Made by a program: the position numbers and the translations under genes
Shown here: positions 15,001 to 28,900 of the stretch, piece after piece
How positions within the stretch are numbered: position 1 is the first letter of the stretch
Layout of the letters: each line of letters opens with the position of its first letter
Notes under the pieces: generated by a model
Databases searched by the model: none
Seen by the model: the letters and a program-made list of their open reading frames with translations, nothing else
Told to the model about the DNA's origin: nothing
From: Acanthosepion pharaonis
Taxonomy: Eukaryota > Mollusca > Cephalopoda > Sepiida > Sepiidae
Assembly: GCA_903632075.3 (NCBI GenBank)
Contig: CAHIKZ030001780.1
Coordinates: 1,156,501 to 1,220,500 of the forward strand
Length of the DNA stretch: 64,000 nucleotides
Reading direction: 5' to 3'

Positions 15001-18000
15001 ATTGCTGCCATTTCACTCGCTATTTATTTTTTACTCCTCTCACTATTTTTTTCTCACGCTCAGTTATTGCTCACATTTCTCGTGTATTTATGACTCACTC
15101 TCATTTGCCTTATTTTTTTCACGCTCAGTTATTGCTGCCATTTCACTCGTGTATTTATGCCGCTTTTCATTTCATTTGCCGCTATTTTTACTCACGCTCA
15201 CTCGATATTTATGCCGCTAGACTCCTCTCATTTGCGCTATTTTTTTTACTCACGCTCAGTTATTGCTGCCATTTTCACTCGTGTATTTATGTTTTAAGAC
15301 TCACTCTCATTTGCCGCTTTTTTTTACTCACGCTCAGTTATTGCTGCCATTTCACTCGTGTATTTATGCCGCTTTTAGACTCACTCTCATTTGCCATATT
15401 TTTTACTCACGCTCAGTTATTGCTGCCATTTCACTCGTGTATTTATACGCTTTTAGACTCACTCTCATTTGCCGCTATTTTTTTACTCACGCTCAGTTAT
15501 TGCCGCCATTTCACTCGTGTGTTATGCCGCTTTTAGACTCACTCTCATTTGCCCATATTTTTTTTACTCACGCTCATCGTGTATTGCATTGCCATTTTTC
15601 ACTCGTGTATTTATGCCGCTTTTAGACTCCTCTCATTTGCCGCTATTTTTTACTCACGCTCAGTTATTGCTGCCATTTCACTCGTGTATTTATGCCGCTT
15701 TTAGACTCACACGCTCATTTGCCGCCATTATTTTTTCACTCTCACGCTATTTTTTTACTCGCTCAGTTATTGCTGCCATTTCACTCGTGTATTTATGCCG
15801 CTTTTAGACTCTATTTTTACTCTCATTTGCCGCTATTTTTTTTTACTCACGCAATTTTTTTTTCTCACGCTTATTGCTGCCCATTTCACTCGATATTTTA
15901 TGCCGCTTTTAGACTTTCATTTGCCGCTATTTTTTTTACTCCGCTCAGTTATTGCTCCATTTTCACTCATTTTGCCGCGCTATTTTTTGCCGCTATTTTT
16001 TACACGCTCAGTTATTTGCCATTCACTCGTGTATTTATGCTTTTAGACTCACTCTCATTTGCCGCACTCACGTGTATTGCTGCCATTTCCGCTTTTTAGA
16101 CTCACTCTCATTTGCCGCTATTTTTTTACTCACGCTCAGTTATTGCTGCCATTTCCTCGTGTATTTATGCCGCTTTTAGACTCACTCTCATTTGCCGCTA
16201 TTTTTTTACTCACGCTCAGTTATTGCTGCCATTTCACTTCGTGTATTTATTGCTTTAGACTCACGCTCATTTGCCGCTATTTTTTACTCACGCTCATTTT
16301 TTCACTCGTGTATTTATGCCGCTTTTTCCTCTCATTTGCCGCTATTTTTTACGCTCATTTTTGCCTATTTTTTTATGCCGCTTTTCACGCTCTCAGTTAT
16401 TTTTTACTGCCATTTTGCCATTTCACTTGTGTATTTATGCCGACTCACTCTCATTTGCCGCTATTTTTTTCACTCACGCTCATTTGCTGCCATTTTGCTC
16501 GTGTATTTTTTTTAGACTCACTCTCATTGCCGCTATTTTTTTACTGCCATTTCACTCGATGATGTGTTTTACGCTATTTTTTTTAGACTCACTCTCATTT
16601 GCCGCTATTTTTTTTTCACGCTCAGTTATTGCTGCCATTTCACTCGTGTATTTATGCCGCTATTTTTTTTAGACCTCACGCTCATTTGTCGCTATTTTTA
16701 CTCACGCTCAGTTATTGCTGCCATTTCACTCGTGTATGCCTTTTAGACTCACTCTCATTTGCCGCTATTTTTTAGACCTCACGCTCATTTGCCGCTATTT
16801 TTTTCACTCTCATTTGCCGCTCAGTTATTGCTGCCATTTCACTCGTGTATTTATGCCGCTTTTAGACTCACTCTCATTTTGCCGCTATTTTTTACTCACG
16901 CTCGTTATTGCTGCCATTTCCTCACGCTCATTTATGCCGCTTTGTATTTTACTTTTAGACTCACTCTCATTTGCCGCTATTTTTTTTACTCACGCTCAGT
17001 TATTGCTGCCATTTCACTCGTGTATATTTTTAGACTCCTCTCTCGCTATTTTTTTACTCACGCCTGCCATTTCACTCGTGTATTTATGCCGCTTTTTAGG
17101 ACTCACTCTCATTTGCCGCTATTTTTTTTTCACGCTCAGTTATTGCTGCCATTTCACTCGTGTATTTTGCCGCTTTTAGACTCACTCTCATTTGCCGCTA
17201 TTTTTTACTCACGCTCAGTTATTGCTGCCATTTCCTCGTGTATTTATGCCGCTTTTAGACTCACTCTCATTTGCCTTTATTTTTTACTCACGCTCAGTTA
17301 TTGCTGCCATTTTCACTCGTGTATTTATGCCGCTTTTTAGACTCACTCTCATTTGTTTTACTCACGCTATTTTTTTTACCGTGTATTCACGCTCAGTTAT
17401 TGCTGCCTATTTTTCACTCGTGTTATTTGCCATTTGCTCGTGTTTAGACTCACTCTCATTTGCTGCTATTTTTTTACTCACGCTCAGTTATTGCTGCCAT
17501 TTTTTCACTCGTGTTTATACCTGCTTTTAGACTCACTCTCATTTGCCATATTTTTACTCACGCTCAGTTATTGCTGCCATTTCACTCGTGTGTTGCTTTT
17601 TTAGACTCACGCTCATTTGTCGCTATTTTTTACTCACGCCTGTTATTGCTGCCATTTCACTCGTGTATTTATGCCGCTTTTAGACTCACGCTCATTTGCC
17701 GCTATTTTTTACTCACGCTCAGTTATTGCTGCCATTTCACTCGTGTATTTATGCCGCTTTTTAGACTCACTCTCTCATTTGCCGCTGTTTTTTTACTCAC
17801 GCTCAGTTATTGCTGCCATTTTCACTCGTGTATTTATGCCGCTTTTTAAGACTCACTCTCATTTGCCGCTATTTTTTTACTCACGCTCAGTTATTGCTGC
17901 CATTCAATCGTGTGTTTATGCCGCTTTTAGACTCACTCTCATTTGTCGCTATTTTTTACTCACGCTCAGTTATTGCTGCCATTTCACTCATTTTGCCGCT

Positions 18001-20599
18001 TTTAGACTCACGCTTTTGCCGCTATTTTTTTACTCACGCTCAGTTATTGCTGCCATTTCACTCGTGTATTTATGCCGCTTTTAGACTCACTCTCATTTGC
18101 CGCTTTTTTTTACTCACGCTCAGTTATTGCTGCCATTTCACTCGTATTTATGCTTTTTAGACTCACTCTCATTTGCCGCTATTTTTTACTCACGCTCAGT
18201 TATTGCTGCCATTTCACTCGTGTATTTATGCCCGCTTTTAGACTTCTATTTGCCGCTATTTTTTTTTTTTTTTATTGACTGCCATTTCACTCTGTATTTT
18301 GCTAGACTCACTCTCATTTTTTTTTTTTACTCACGCTCAGTTATTGCTGCCATTTCACTCGTGTATTTATACCGCTTTTAGACTCACGCTCATTTGTCGC
18401 TATTTTTTTACTCACGCTCAGTTTTGCTGCCATTTCACTCGTGTATTTTTTTTAGACTCACTCTCATTTGCCGCTATTTTTTTTACTCACGCTCATTTGC
18501 GCCATTCCTCGTGTATTTATGCCGCTTTTAGACTCTCTCATTTGCCGCTATTTTTTACTCACGCTCGTTATTGCTGCCATTTCCTCGTGTATTTATGCGC
18601 TTTTAGGACTCACTCCTCATTTGTCGCTTTTTTTACTCACGCTCAGTTATTGCTGCCATTTCACTCGTGTATTTATGCCGCTTTTAGACTCACGCTCATT
18701 TGCCGCTATTTTTTTACTCACGCTCAGTTGCTGCCATTTCACTCGTGTATTTATGCCGCTTTTAGACTCACTCTCATTTGCCGCTATTTTTTTACGCTCA
18801 GTTATTCTGCCGCATTTCACTCGTATTTTGCGCTTTTAGACTGCGCTCATTTGCCGCTATTTTTTACTCACGCTCAGTTATTATGCCATTTTCACTCGTG
18901 TTTTACCGGAGACTCACTCTCATTTGCCGCTATTTTTTTTACTCACGCTCAGTTATTGCTGCCATTTCACTCGTGTATTTATGCCGCGCAGACTCCTCTC
19001 ATTTGCCGCCGCTTTTTCGCAGACTCACCTCTCATTTGCCGCTATTTTTTACTCACGCTCAGTTATTGCTGCCATTTCACTCGTGTATTTATACCGTGTA
19101 GACTCCTCTCATTTGCCGCTATTTTTTACTCACGCTCAGTTATTGCTGCCATTTCCTCGTGTGTTATGCCGCTTTTGAACTGCTCATTTGCCGCTATTTT
19201 TACTCACGCTCAGTTATTGCCATTTCACTCGTGTATTTATGCCGCTTTTAGACTCACGCTCATTTGCCGCTATTTTTTACTCACGCTCAGTTATTGCTGC
19301 CATTTCACTCGTGTATTTATGCCGACTCACTCTCTTTTAGACTCACGCTCATTTGTCGCATTTGCCATATTTTTTTACTCACGCTCAGTTATTGCTGCCA
19401 TTTTTCACTCGTGTATTTATGCTTTTAGACTCACTCTCATTGCCGCTCTTCATTATTGCTGCCATTTCACTCGTGTATTTATGCCGCTTTCACGCTCATT
19501 TGCCGCTATTTTTTACTCACGCTCAGTTATTGCTGCCATTTCACGCTCATTTGTCGCTATTTTTTTTCTCCGATCATTTATTGCTGCGTGTTTTAGACTA
19601 GACTCTCTCATTTGCCGCTATTTTTTTTTACTCACAGTTATTGCTGCCATTTTGCTCGTGTATTTATGCCGCTTTTAGACTCCTCTCATTTTGCCGCTAT
19701 TTTTTACTCACTCAGTTATTGTGCCCATTTCACTTTATTTGCCGCTTTTAGACTTCTCAGACGCTCAGTTACTCTCATTTTTGCCGCTTTATTTTTTTAC
19801 TCACGCTCAGTTATTGCTGCCATTTCACTCGTGTGTATTTATTTGCCGCTATTTTTTTTTTAGTTGGATTTCACTCACGCTCATTTGCCGCTATTTTTTT
19901 TTTTACTCGCTCAGTTATTGCTGCCATTTCCTCGTGTATTTATGCCGCTTTTAGACTCCTCTCATTTGCCGCTATTTTTTTTACTCACGCTCAGTTATTG
20001 CTGCCATTTCACTCGTTGTATTTATGCCGCTTTTAGACTCACTCTCATTTCTTATTTTTTTCTCACGCTCAGTTATTGCTGCCATTTTCACTCGTGTGTT
20101 CACGCTTTTAGACTCCTCTCATTTGCCGCTATTTTTTTTTCACGCTCGGTGTGCTGCCATTTCACTCGTGTATTTATGCCGCTTTTTTAGACTCACTCTC
20201 ATTTGCCGCTATTTTTTTACTCACGCTCAGTTATTGCTGCCATTTTTCACTCGTGTATTTATGCCGCTTTTGAACTCACTCTCATTTGCCGCTATTTTTT
20301 ACTCACGCTCAGTTATTGCTGCCATTTCACTCGTGTATTTATGCCGCTTTTAGACTCCTCTCATTTGCCGCTATTTTTTTACTCACGCTCAGTTATTGCT
20401 GCCATTTCACTCGTGTATTTATGCGCTTTTTTAGACTCCACTCATTTGCCGCTATTTTTTTTACTCACGCTCTATTATTGCTGCCATTTCACTCGTGTAT
20501 TGCCGCTTTTAGACTCCGCATATTTTTTTTAGTTATTGCTGCCATTTTTCACTCTCATTTGCCGCTATTTTTACTCACGCTCAGTTATTGCTGCCATTT

Positions 20600-22900
20600 C
20601 CATTTATGCTGTGTATTTATGCCTATTTTTTCAGACTGCCCAGTTATTGCTGCCATTTCATTTTGCCTTTTAGCTATTTTTTACTCACGCTCAGTTATTG
20701 CCGCCATTTCACCTGTGTATTTATGCTGCTTTGACCCACCTCATTTGCTGCCATTTTTTTACTCACGCTCAGTTATTGCCATTTCCCACCTGTGTATTTA
20801 TGCTGCTTTGAGACTCAATTTCATTTGCCGCTTATTATTTTTTTACCACGGGCTCAGTTATTGCTGCCATTTCACTCGTGTATTTATGCTGCTTTTAGAC
20901 TCATTTCATTTGCTGCTATTTTTTTTACTCACGCTCAGTTATTGCTGCCATTTCACCCGTGTATTTATGCTGCTTAGAAATTCAATTTCATTTGCCGCTA
21001 TTTTTTACTCACGCCTGTTATTGCTGCCATTTCACCTGTGTATTTATGCCGCTTTTGACCCACTTCATTTGCCGCATTTTTTACTCACGCCAGTTATTGC
21101 TGCCATTTCACTCGTGTATTTATGCCGCTTTTAGACTCCACTCTCATTTGCCGCTATTTTTTTTACTTCACGCTCAGTTATTGCTGCCATTTCACTCGTG
21201 TATTTATGTTGCTTTTAGACTCACGCTCATTTGCCGCAATTTTTACTCACGGCTCAGTTATTATTTCATTTCACTCGTATTTATGCTGCTTTTTAGACTC
21301 ACCTCATTTGCTGCATTTTTTACCACGCTCAGTTATTGCTGCCATTTCACTCGTGTATTTATGCCGCTTTAGACTCCACTCATTTGCCGCTATTTTTTTA
21401 CCACGCTCAGTTATTGCCGCCATTTTATGCCGCTTTTAGATTACCTCATTTGCCGCTATTTTTTAGACGCCACATTTCACTCGTGTATTTTGCCGCTATT
21501 TTTTTGCCATTTTTTTACTCACGCTCAGTTATTGCTGCCATTTCACCCGTGTATTTTGCCGCTTTGAGATTCCACTCATTTGCCGCTATTTTTTGATTCA
21601 CGCCCAGTTATTGCTGCCATTTCACCGTGTATTTATGCTGCTTTTAGACTCACGCTCATTTGCTGCAATTTTTTTTACTCACGCTCAGTTATTGCTGCCA
21701 TTTCACTCGTGTATTTATGCCGCTTTAGATCACCTCATTTGCCGCTATTTTTTTACACCACGCTCAGTTATTGCTGCCATTTCACCTGTGTATTTATGCC
21801 AGCTTTTTTAGATCACCATTTGCCGCTATTTTTTACTCACGCCAGTTATTGTCATATTTTACCTGTGTATTTATGCTGCTTTTTAGACTCACTCCATTTG
21901 TTGCTATTTTTTTACTTCACGCTCAGTTATTGCTGCCATTTCACTCCGTGTATTTATGCTGCTTTTTTACGATTTGTCGCAATTTTTTATCACGCTCATT
22001 TGCTGCATTTCACTTTATTTATGCCAGGACTCAGTTATTTGCCGCTATTTTTCACTTCACGCTCAGTTACGTTGCCATTTCACTGTGTATTTATGCTCAT
22101 TTGCCGCTATTTTTTTTTACCACGCTCAGTTATTGCTGCCATTTCACTCGTGTATTTATGCTGCTTTTTTTATTTGCCGCTATTTTTTTACTCACGCTCA
22201 TTTGCCGTGTATTTATGCCGCTTTTAGACTCACATTTGCCCTATTTTTACCACGTTAGTTTTGCTGCCATTTATGCCGCTTTTCACTCATTTGCCGCTAT
22301 TTTTACTCACGCTCAGTTATTGCTGCCATTTACTCGTGTATTTACGCTTAGACTCATTTTGCCGCTATTTTTTTTACGCTCACGCTCAGTTATTTGCCGC
22401 TATTTTGCTGCCGTGTTTTAGACTCTCACTCTCATTTGTTATTTTTTGCACGCCATTTCACTCGTGTATTTATGCCGCTTTTAGACTCACTCTCATTTGC
22501 CATTTTTTTTACTCACGCTCAGTTATTGCTGCCATTTCACCGTGTATTTATGTTGCTTTGACCCACTCCTCATTTGTCGCTATTTTTTACTTCACGCTCA
22601 GTTATTGCTGCCATTTCACCTGTGTATTTATGCCGCTTTTTAGACTCGCTCATTTGCCGCTATTTTTTTACTCACGCTCAGTTATTGCTGCCATTTCATT
22701 TTTATGCCGCTTTAGTATTTCATTTGCCGCTTTTTTCAGACTCACGTGTATTTTTTGCGCTTTTAGCACTCTCATTTGCTTTTTTTTTACTCACGCTCAG
22801 TTATTGCTGCCATTTCACCTGTGTATTTATGCCGCTTTTAGACTCACTCTCATTTGCCGCTATTTTTTGCTCGGTTCACGCTCAGTTATTGCTGCCATTT
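20600..22900 (+). repeat. Local variant family of the satellite
   Basis: Units here carry a linked set of substitutions that are rare elsewhere: CACCTGTG or CACCCGTG in place of CACTCGTG, ATGCTGC in place of ATGCCGC, GACCCAC, and CAATTTCATTTGC in place of the usual CACTCTCATTTGC (for example 20709-20750, 20789-20830, 20955-20995, 21030-21070, 21850-21880, 22545-22630, 22810-22830). Scattered relatives recur near 27000 and 28500. The clustering fits local spread of a sub-family by unequal exchange. Confidence 0.65.
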
Positions 22901-25900
22901 CACTCGTGTATTTATTGCTGCTTTTTAGACTCACTTTCATTTGCCGCTATTTTTTTTACTCACGCTCAGTTATTGCTGCCATTTCACTGTGTATTTATCG
23001 CTTTTAGATTTCATTTGCCGCTATTTTTTTACTCACGCCAGTTATTGCTGCCATTTCACGTGTATTTATGCTCATTTAGACTTCCACGCTCATTTTTTTA
23101 CTCACGCTGAAGCAGTTATTGCCGCTTTTTGCATTTGCCGCCATTTCACGCCTGTTATTGTGCCATTTCACTCGTGCCACCTTTTTAGACTCACTCTCAT
23201 TTGCCACTTTATTTTTTTTATTGCTGCCATTTCTCCGTGTATTTAAGACTCACTCTCATTTACCGCTATTTTTTTACTCACGGGCCATTTCACTCGTGTA
23301 TTTATGCTGCTTTTAGACTCACTCTCATTTGCCGCTATTTTTTTACTTCACGCTCAGTTATTGCTGCCATTTTCACTCGTGTATTTATGCCGCTTTTAGA
23401 CTCACTCTCATTTGCCGCTATTTTTTTTACTCACGCTCAGTTATTGCTGCCATTTCACGCTTTTGTCATTCTCATTTGCTGCTATTTTTTTTCAGACTCA
23501 CTCTCATTTTGCCGCTCATTTTTTTTTACTCACGCTCAGTTATTTGCCATTTCACTCGTGTATTTATGCCGCTTTTAGACTCACTCTCATTTGCCGCTAT
23601 TTTTACTCACGCTCAGTTATTGCTGCCATTTCACTCTGCCATTTCACTCGTATTTATGCCGCTTTTTAACTCACTCTCATTTGCCTTTATTTTTTACTCA
23701 CGCTCAGTTATTGCCATTTCACTCGTGTATTTATGCTGCTTTTTAGACTCAATTTCATTTGCCGCTATTTTTTTTACTCACGCCTGAAGTTATTGCTGCC
23801 ATTTCACTCGTGTATTTATGCCGCTTTTAGACTCTCTCATTTGTCGCCATTTTTTTACTCACGCTCAGTTATTATTGCCATTTCACTCGTGTATTTATAC
23901 CGCTTTAAACTCACTCTCATTTGCCGCTATTTTTTTTACTCACACTCCAGTTACGCCCATTTCACTCGTGTATTTTATGCCGCTTTTAGACTCACTCTCA
24001 TTTGCCGCTATTTTTTACTCACGCTCTGTTATTGCCGCCATTTCACTCGTGTATTGCTTTGCCACTCTCATTTGCCGCTATTTTTTACTCACGCCCAGTT
24101 ATTTGCCATTTCACTCGTGTATTTATGCCGCTTTTAGACTGCTCTCATTTGCCGCTATTTTTTTACTCACGCTCAGTTATTGCTGCCATTTCACTGCCGT
24201 GTATTTATGCCGCTATTTTTAGACTCAAAGTTATTGCTGCCATTTCATTTGTCAGCTCATTTTTTTTTACTCCACGCCCAGTTATTGCTGCCATTTCACC
24301 TCGTGTATTTATGCTGCTTTTTTAGACTCACACTCATTTGCCGCTATTTTTTTCACGCTCAGTTATTGCTGCCATTTACTGTGTATTTATGCCGCTTTAG
24401 ACTCACTCTACATTTGCTATTTTTTACTCACGCTCAGTTATTGCTGCCATTTTTTTTATGCGCTTTTAGACTCACTCATTTGCCGCCATTTTTACTCACG
24501 CTCCAGTTATTGCTGCCATTTCACTCGTGTATTTATACCGCTTTTAGACTCACTCTCATTTGCCGCTATTTTTTTACTCACGCTCAGTTATTGCTGCCAT
24601 TTCACTCCTGTATTTGTACCTTTTTGACTCACTCTCATTTGCCGCTCTTTTTTCCGCTGACTTATTTGCCGCTATTTTTTTAGACATTTCAGTTATTTTG
24701 CCGCTTTTGCCACTCTCACCGTGTATTTATTTGCCGCTATTTTTTTTACTCACGCTCAGTTATTGCTGCCATTTCACCGTGTATTTATGCCGCTTTAGAC
24801 TCCACTCATTTGCCGCTATTTTTTTACTCACGCTCAGTTATTGCTGCCATTTCACTCGTGTATTTATGCCGCTTTTTAGACCACGCTCATTTGCCGCTAT
24901 TTTTTTACTCACGCTCAGTTATTGCTGCCATTTTTCACTCGTGTATTTATGCCGCTTTTAGACCCACGCTCATTTGCCGCTATTTTTTACTCACGCTCAG
25001 TTATTGCTGCCATTTTCTGTGTATTTATGCCGCTTTTAGACTCACTCTCATTTGCCGCTATTTTTACTCACGCTCAGTTATTGCTGCTATTTCACTCGTG
25101 TATTTATGCCGCTTTTAGACTCACTCTCATTTTGCCGCTATTTTTACTCATTTGTCTGCCATTTTCACTCGTGTATTTATGCCGCTTTTAGACTCCTCTC
25201 ATTTGTCGCTATTTTTTTACTCACGCTCAGTTATTGCTGCCATTTCACTCTGTGTATTTATGCCGCTTTTTTAGACTCACTCTCATTTGCCGCTATTTTT
25301 TACCACGCTCAGTTATTGCTGCCATTTCACTCGTGTATTTATGCCGCTTTTTAGACTCACTCTCATTTGTTATTTTTTTACTCACGCTCAGTTATTGCTG
25401 CCATTTTTTTAGACTCCTCTCATTTATTTTTTACTCACGCTCAGTTATTGTTGCCATTTCACTCGTGTATTTATGCCGCTTTTAGACTTCATTTGTTTTT
25501 TTACTCACGCTCATATTGCCGCTATTTTTTATGCCGCTATTTTTACTCACGCCCAGTTATTGCTGCCATTTCAATCGTGTATTTTTTTAGACTCACGCCC
25601 ATTTGCCGCTATTTTTTACTCACGCTCAGTTATTGCTGCATTTCACTCGTGTGTTTTGCGCTTTTAGACTCACTCTCATTTGCCGCTATTTTTTACTCAT
25701 TTTTGCCATTTCAGTATTTATGCCGCTTTTAGACTCACTCATTTGCCGCTATTTTTTTTACTCACGCTCAGTTATTTGCCATTTCACTGCTATTTACGCC
25801 GCGCAGACTCATTTGCCGCTATTTTTTACTCCACGCTCAGTTATTGCTGCCATTTCACTCGTGTATTTATGCCGCTTTTAGACCTCACTCTCATTTGCCG

Positions 25901-28900
25901 CTATTTTTTACTCACGCTCAGTTATTGCCGCCATTTCACTCGTGTATTTATGCCGCTTTTAGACTCACTCTCATTTGTCGCTATTTTTTACTCACGCTCA
26001 GTTATTGCTGCCATTTCGCTCGTGTATTTATGCGCTTTTAGACTCACTCTCATTTTGCCGCTATTTACCTCACGCTCAGTTTTTTAGCCTCCTCGTGTAT
26101 TGTACCGCGCAGATTTTTTTATTTTTCTACGCTCAGTTATTGCTGCCATTTCACTCGTGTATTTATGCCGCTTTTAGACTCACGCTCATTTTCGTTATTT
26201 TTTTACTCACGCTCAGTTATTGCTGCCATTTCACTCGTGTATTTATGCTGCTTTTAGACTCACGCTCATTTGTCCGCTATTTTTACTCACGCTCAGCTGC
26301 CATTTCACTCGTGTATTTATGCCGCTTTTAGGACTCACTCTCATTTGCCGCTATTTTTTACTCACCTCAGTTATTGCTGCCATTTTACTCGTGTATTTAT
26401 GCCGCTATTTATGCTGCTTTAGACTCTCATTTGTCGCTATTTTTTTACTCACGCTCAGTTACTGCCATTTCACTCGTGTATTTTATGCTGCTTTAGCTCA
26501 CTCTCATTTGCCGCTATTTTTTTACTCACGCTCAGTTGCTGCCATTTCACGTGTATTTATGCCGCTTTAGACTCCACGCTCAGACTCACTTTTTTTACCC
26601 GCTATTTTTTACTCACGCTCAGTTATTGCTGCCATTTCACCTCGTGTATTTATGCCGCTTTAGGGACTCATACCTCATTTGCCGCTATTTTTACTCACGC
26701 TCACGCATTTCACTCGTGTATTTATGCCGCTTTTAGACTCACGCATTTGTCGCCATTTTTTACGCTCAGTTATTGCCGCCATTTCACTCGTGTATTTATG
26801 CCTTTTAGACTCACGCTCATTTGCCGCTATTTTTTACTCACGCTCAGTTATTGCCTGCCATTTTCACTCGTGTATTTATCGCTTTAGACTCACTCTCATT
26901 TGCCGCTATTTTTTTACTCACGCTCAGTTATTGCTGCCATTTCATTTGCCGCGACTCACTCTCATTTTTTTACTCACGCTCAGTTATTGCTGCCATTTCA
27001 CCTGTGTATTTATGCGCTTTTTAGACTCTTTCTCATTTGCCGCTATTTTTTTACTCACGCTCAGTTATTGCTTGCCATTTCATGTATTTATGCCGCTTTT
27101 AGACTCACTCTCATTTGCCGTTATTTTTTTCAGTTATTGCTGCCATTTTCACTCGTGTATTTATTTTTTAGACTCACTCCATTTGTCGCTATTTTTTTTT
27201 ACTCACGCCAGTTATTGCTGCCATTTCACTCGTGTATTTATGCCGCTTTAGCATTTGCTATTTTTTATCATTGCGCTCATTTTGTCGCTTTATTTCATTT
27301 GCCGCCATTTTTTACTCACGCTCAGTTATTGCTGCCATTTCACTCGTGTATTTATGCCGCTTTTAGACTCACTCTCATTTGCCGCTATTTTTTTACTTCA
27401 CGCTCAGTTATTGCCGCCATTTTCACCGTGTATTTATGTATTTAGACTCACGCCTCATTTGCGCTATTTTTTTACTCACGCTCAGATTGCCGCATTTCAT
27501 TTGCCGCTTTTAGACTTTTCATTTGCCGCTATTTTTTACTCACGCTCAGTTATTGCTGCCATTTCACTCGTGTATTTATGCCGCTTTAGACCACGCTCAT
27601 TTGCCGCTATTTTTTTACTCACGCTCAGTTATTGCTGCCATTTTCACTCGTATTTATGCGCTTTTGACTACTCTCATTTGCCGCTATTTTTTTTTCAGTT
27701 ATTGCTGCCATTTCACGCGTGTATTTTGTCTTTTAGACTCCTCTCATTTGCCGCTTTTTTACTCACGCTCAGTTATTGCTGCCATTTCACTCGTGTATTT
27801 ATGCCGCTTTTAGACTCACTCTTTTGCCGCTTTTTTTACTCACGCTCAGTTATTGCTGCCATTTCACTCGTGTATTTATGCCGCTTTTTAGGACTCCGCT
27901 CATTTGCCGCTATTTTTTTACTCACGCTCAGTTATTGCTGCCATTTCACTCGTGTATTTATGCCGCTTTTAGACTCACTCTCATTTGCCGCTATTTTTTT
28001 ACTCACGCTCAGTTATTGCTGCCATTTCACTCGTGTATTTATGCCGCTTTTAGACCTCACTCTCTCATTTGCCGCTATTTTTTACTCACGCTCAGTTATT
28101 GCTGCCATTTCACTCGTGTATTTATGCCGCTTTTTAGACTCACGCTCATTTGCCGCTATTTTTTTTACGCTCAGTTATTGCATTTGCCCTATTTTTTTCA
28201 CTCGTGTATTTATTGCTTTTTTAGCTCATTTGTCGCTATTTTTTACTCACGCCTGGGGTTATTGCTATTTCACTCGTGTATTTATGCCGCTTTTTAGACT
28301 CACGCTCATTTGCCGCTATTTTTTACTCACGCTCAGTTATTGCTGCCATTTCACTCGTGTATTTATGCTGCTTTAGATCACTCTCATTTGCCGCTATTTT
28401 TTTTACTCACGCTCAGTTATTGCTGCCATTTCACTCGTGTATTTATGCTGCTTTTAGACTCACTCTCATTTGCCGCTATTTTTTTACTCACGCTCAGTTA
28501 CCTTGCCATTTCACCTGTGTATTTATGCTGCTTTAGACTCAATTTCATTTGCCGCTATTTTTTTACTCACGCTCAGTTATTGCTGCCATTTCACTCGTGT
28601 ATTTATGCCGCTTTTAGACTCACTCTATTTGCCGCTATTTTTTTACTCACGCTCAGTTATTGCTGCCATTTCACCGTGTATTTATGCTGCTTTTTAGACT
28701 CACTCTCATTTGCCGCTATTTTTTACTCACGCTCAGTTATTGCTGCCATTTCACTCGTGTATTTATGCCGCTTTTAGACTCACGCTCATTTGCCGCTATT
28801 TTTTTACTCACGCTCAGTTATTGCTGCCATTTCACTCGTGTATTTATGCCGCTTTTAGACTCACTCTCATTTGCCGCTTTTTTTGCCGCTATTTTTTACT

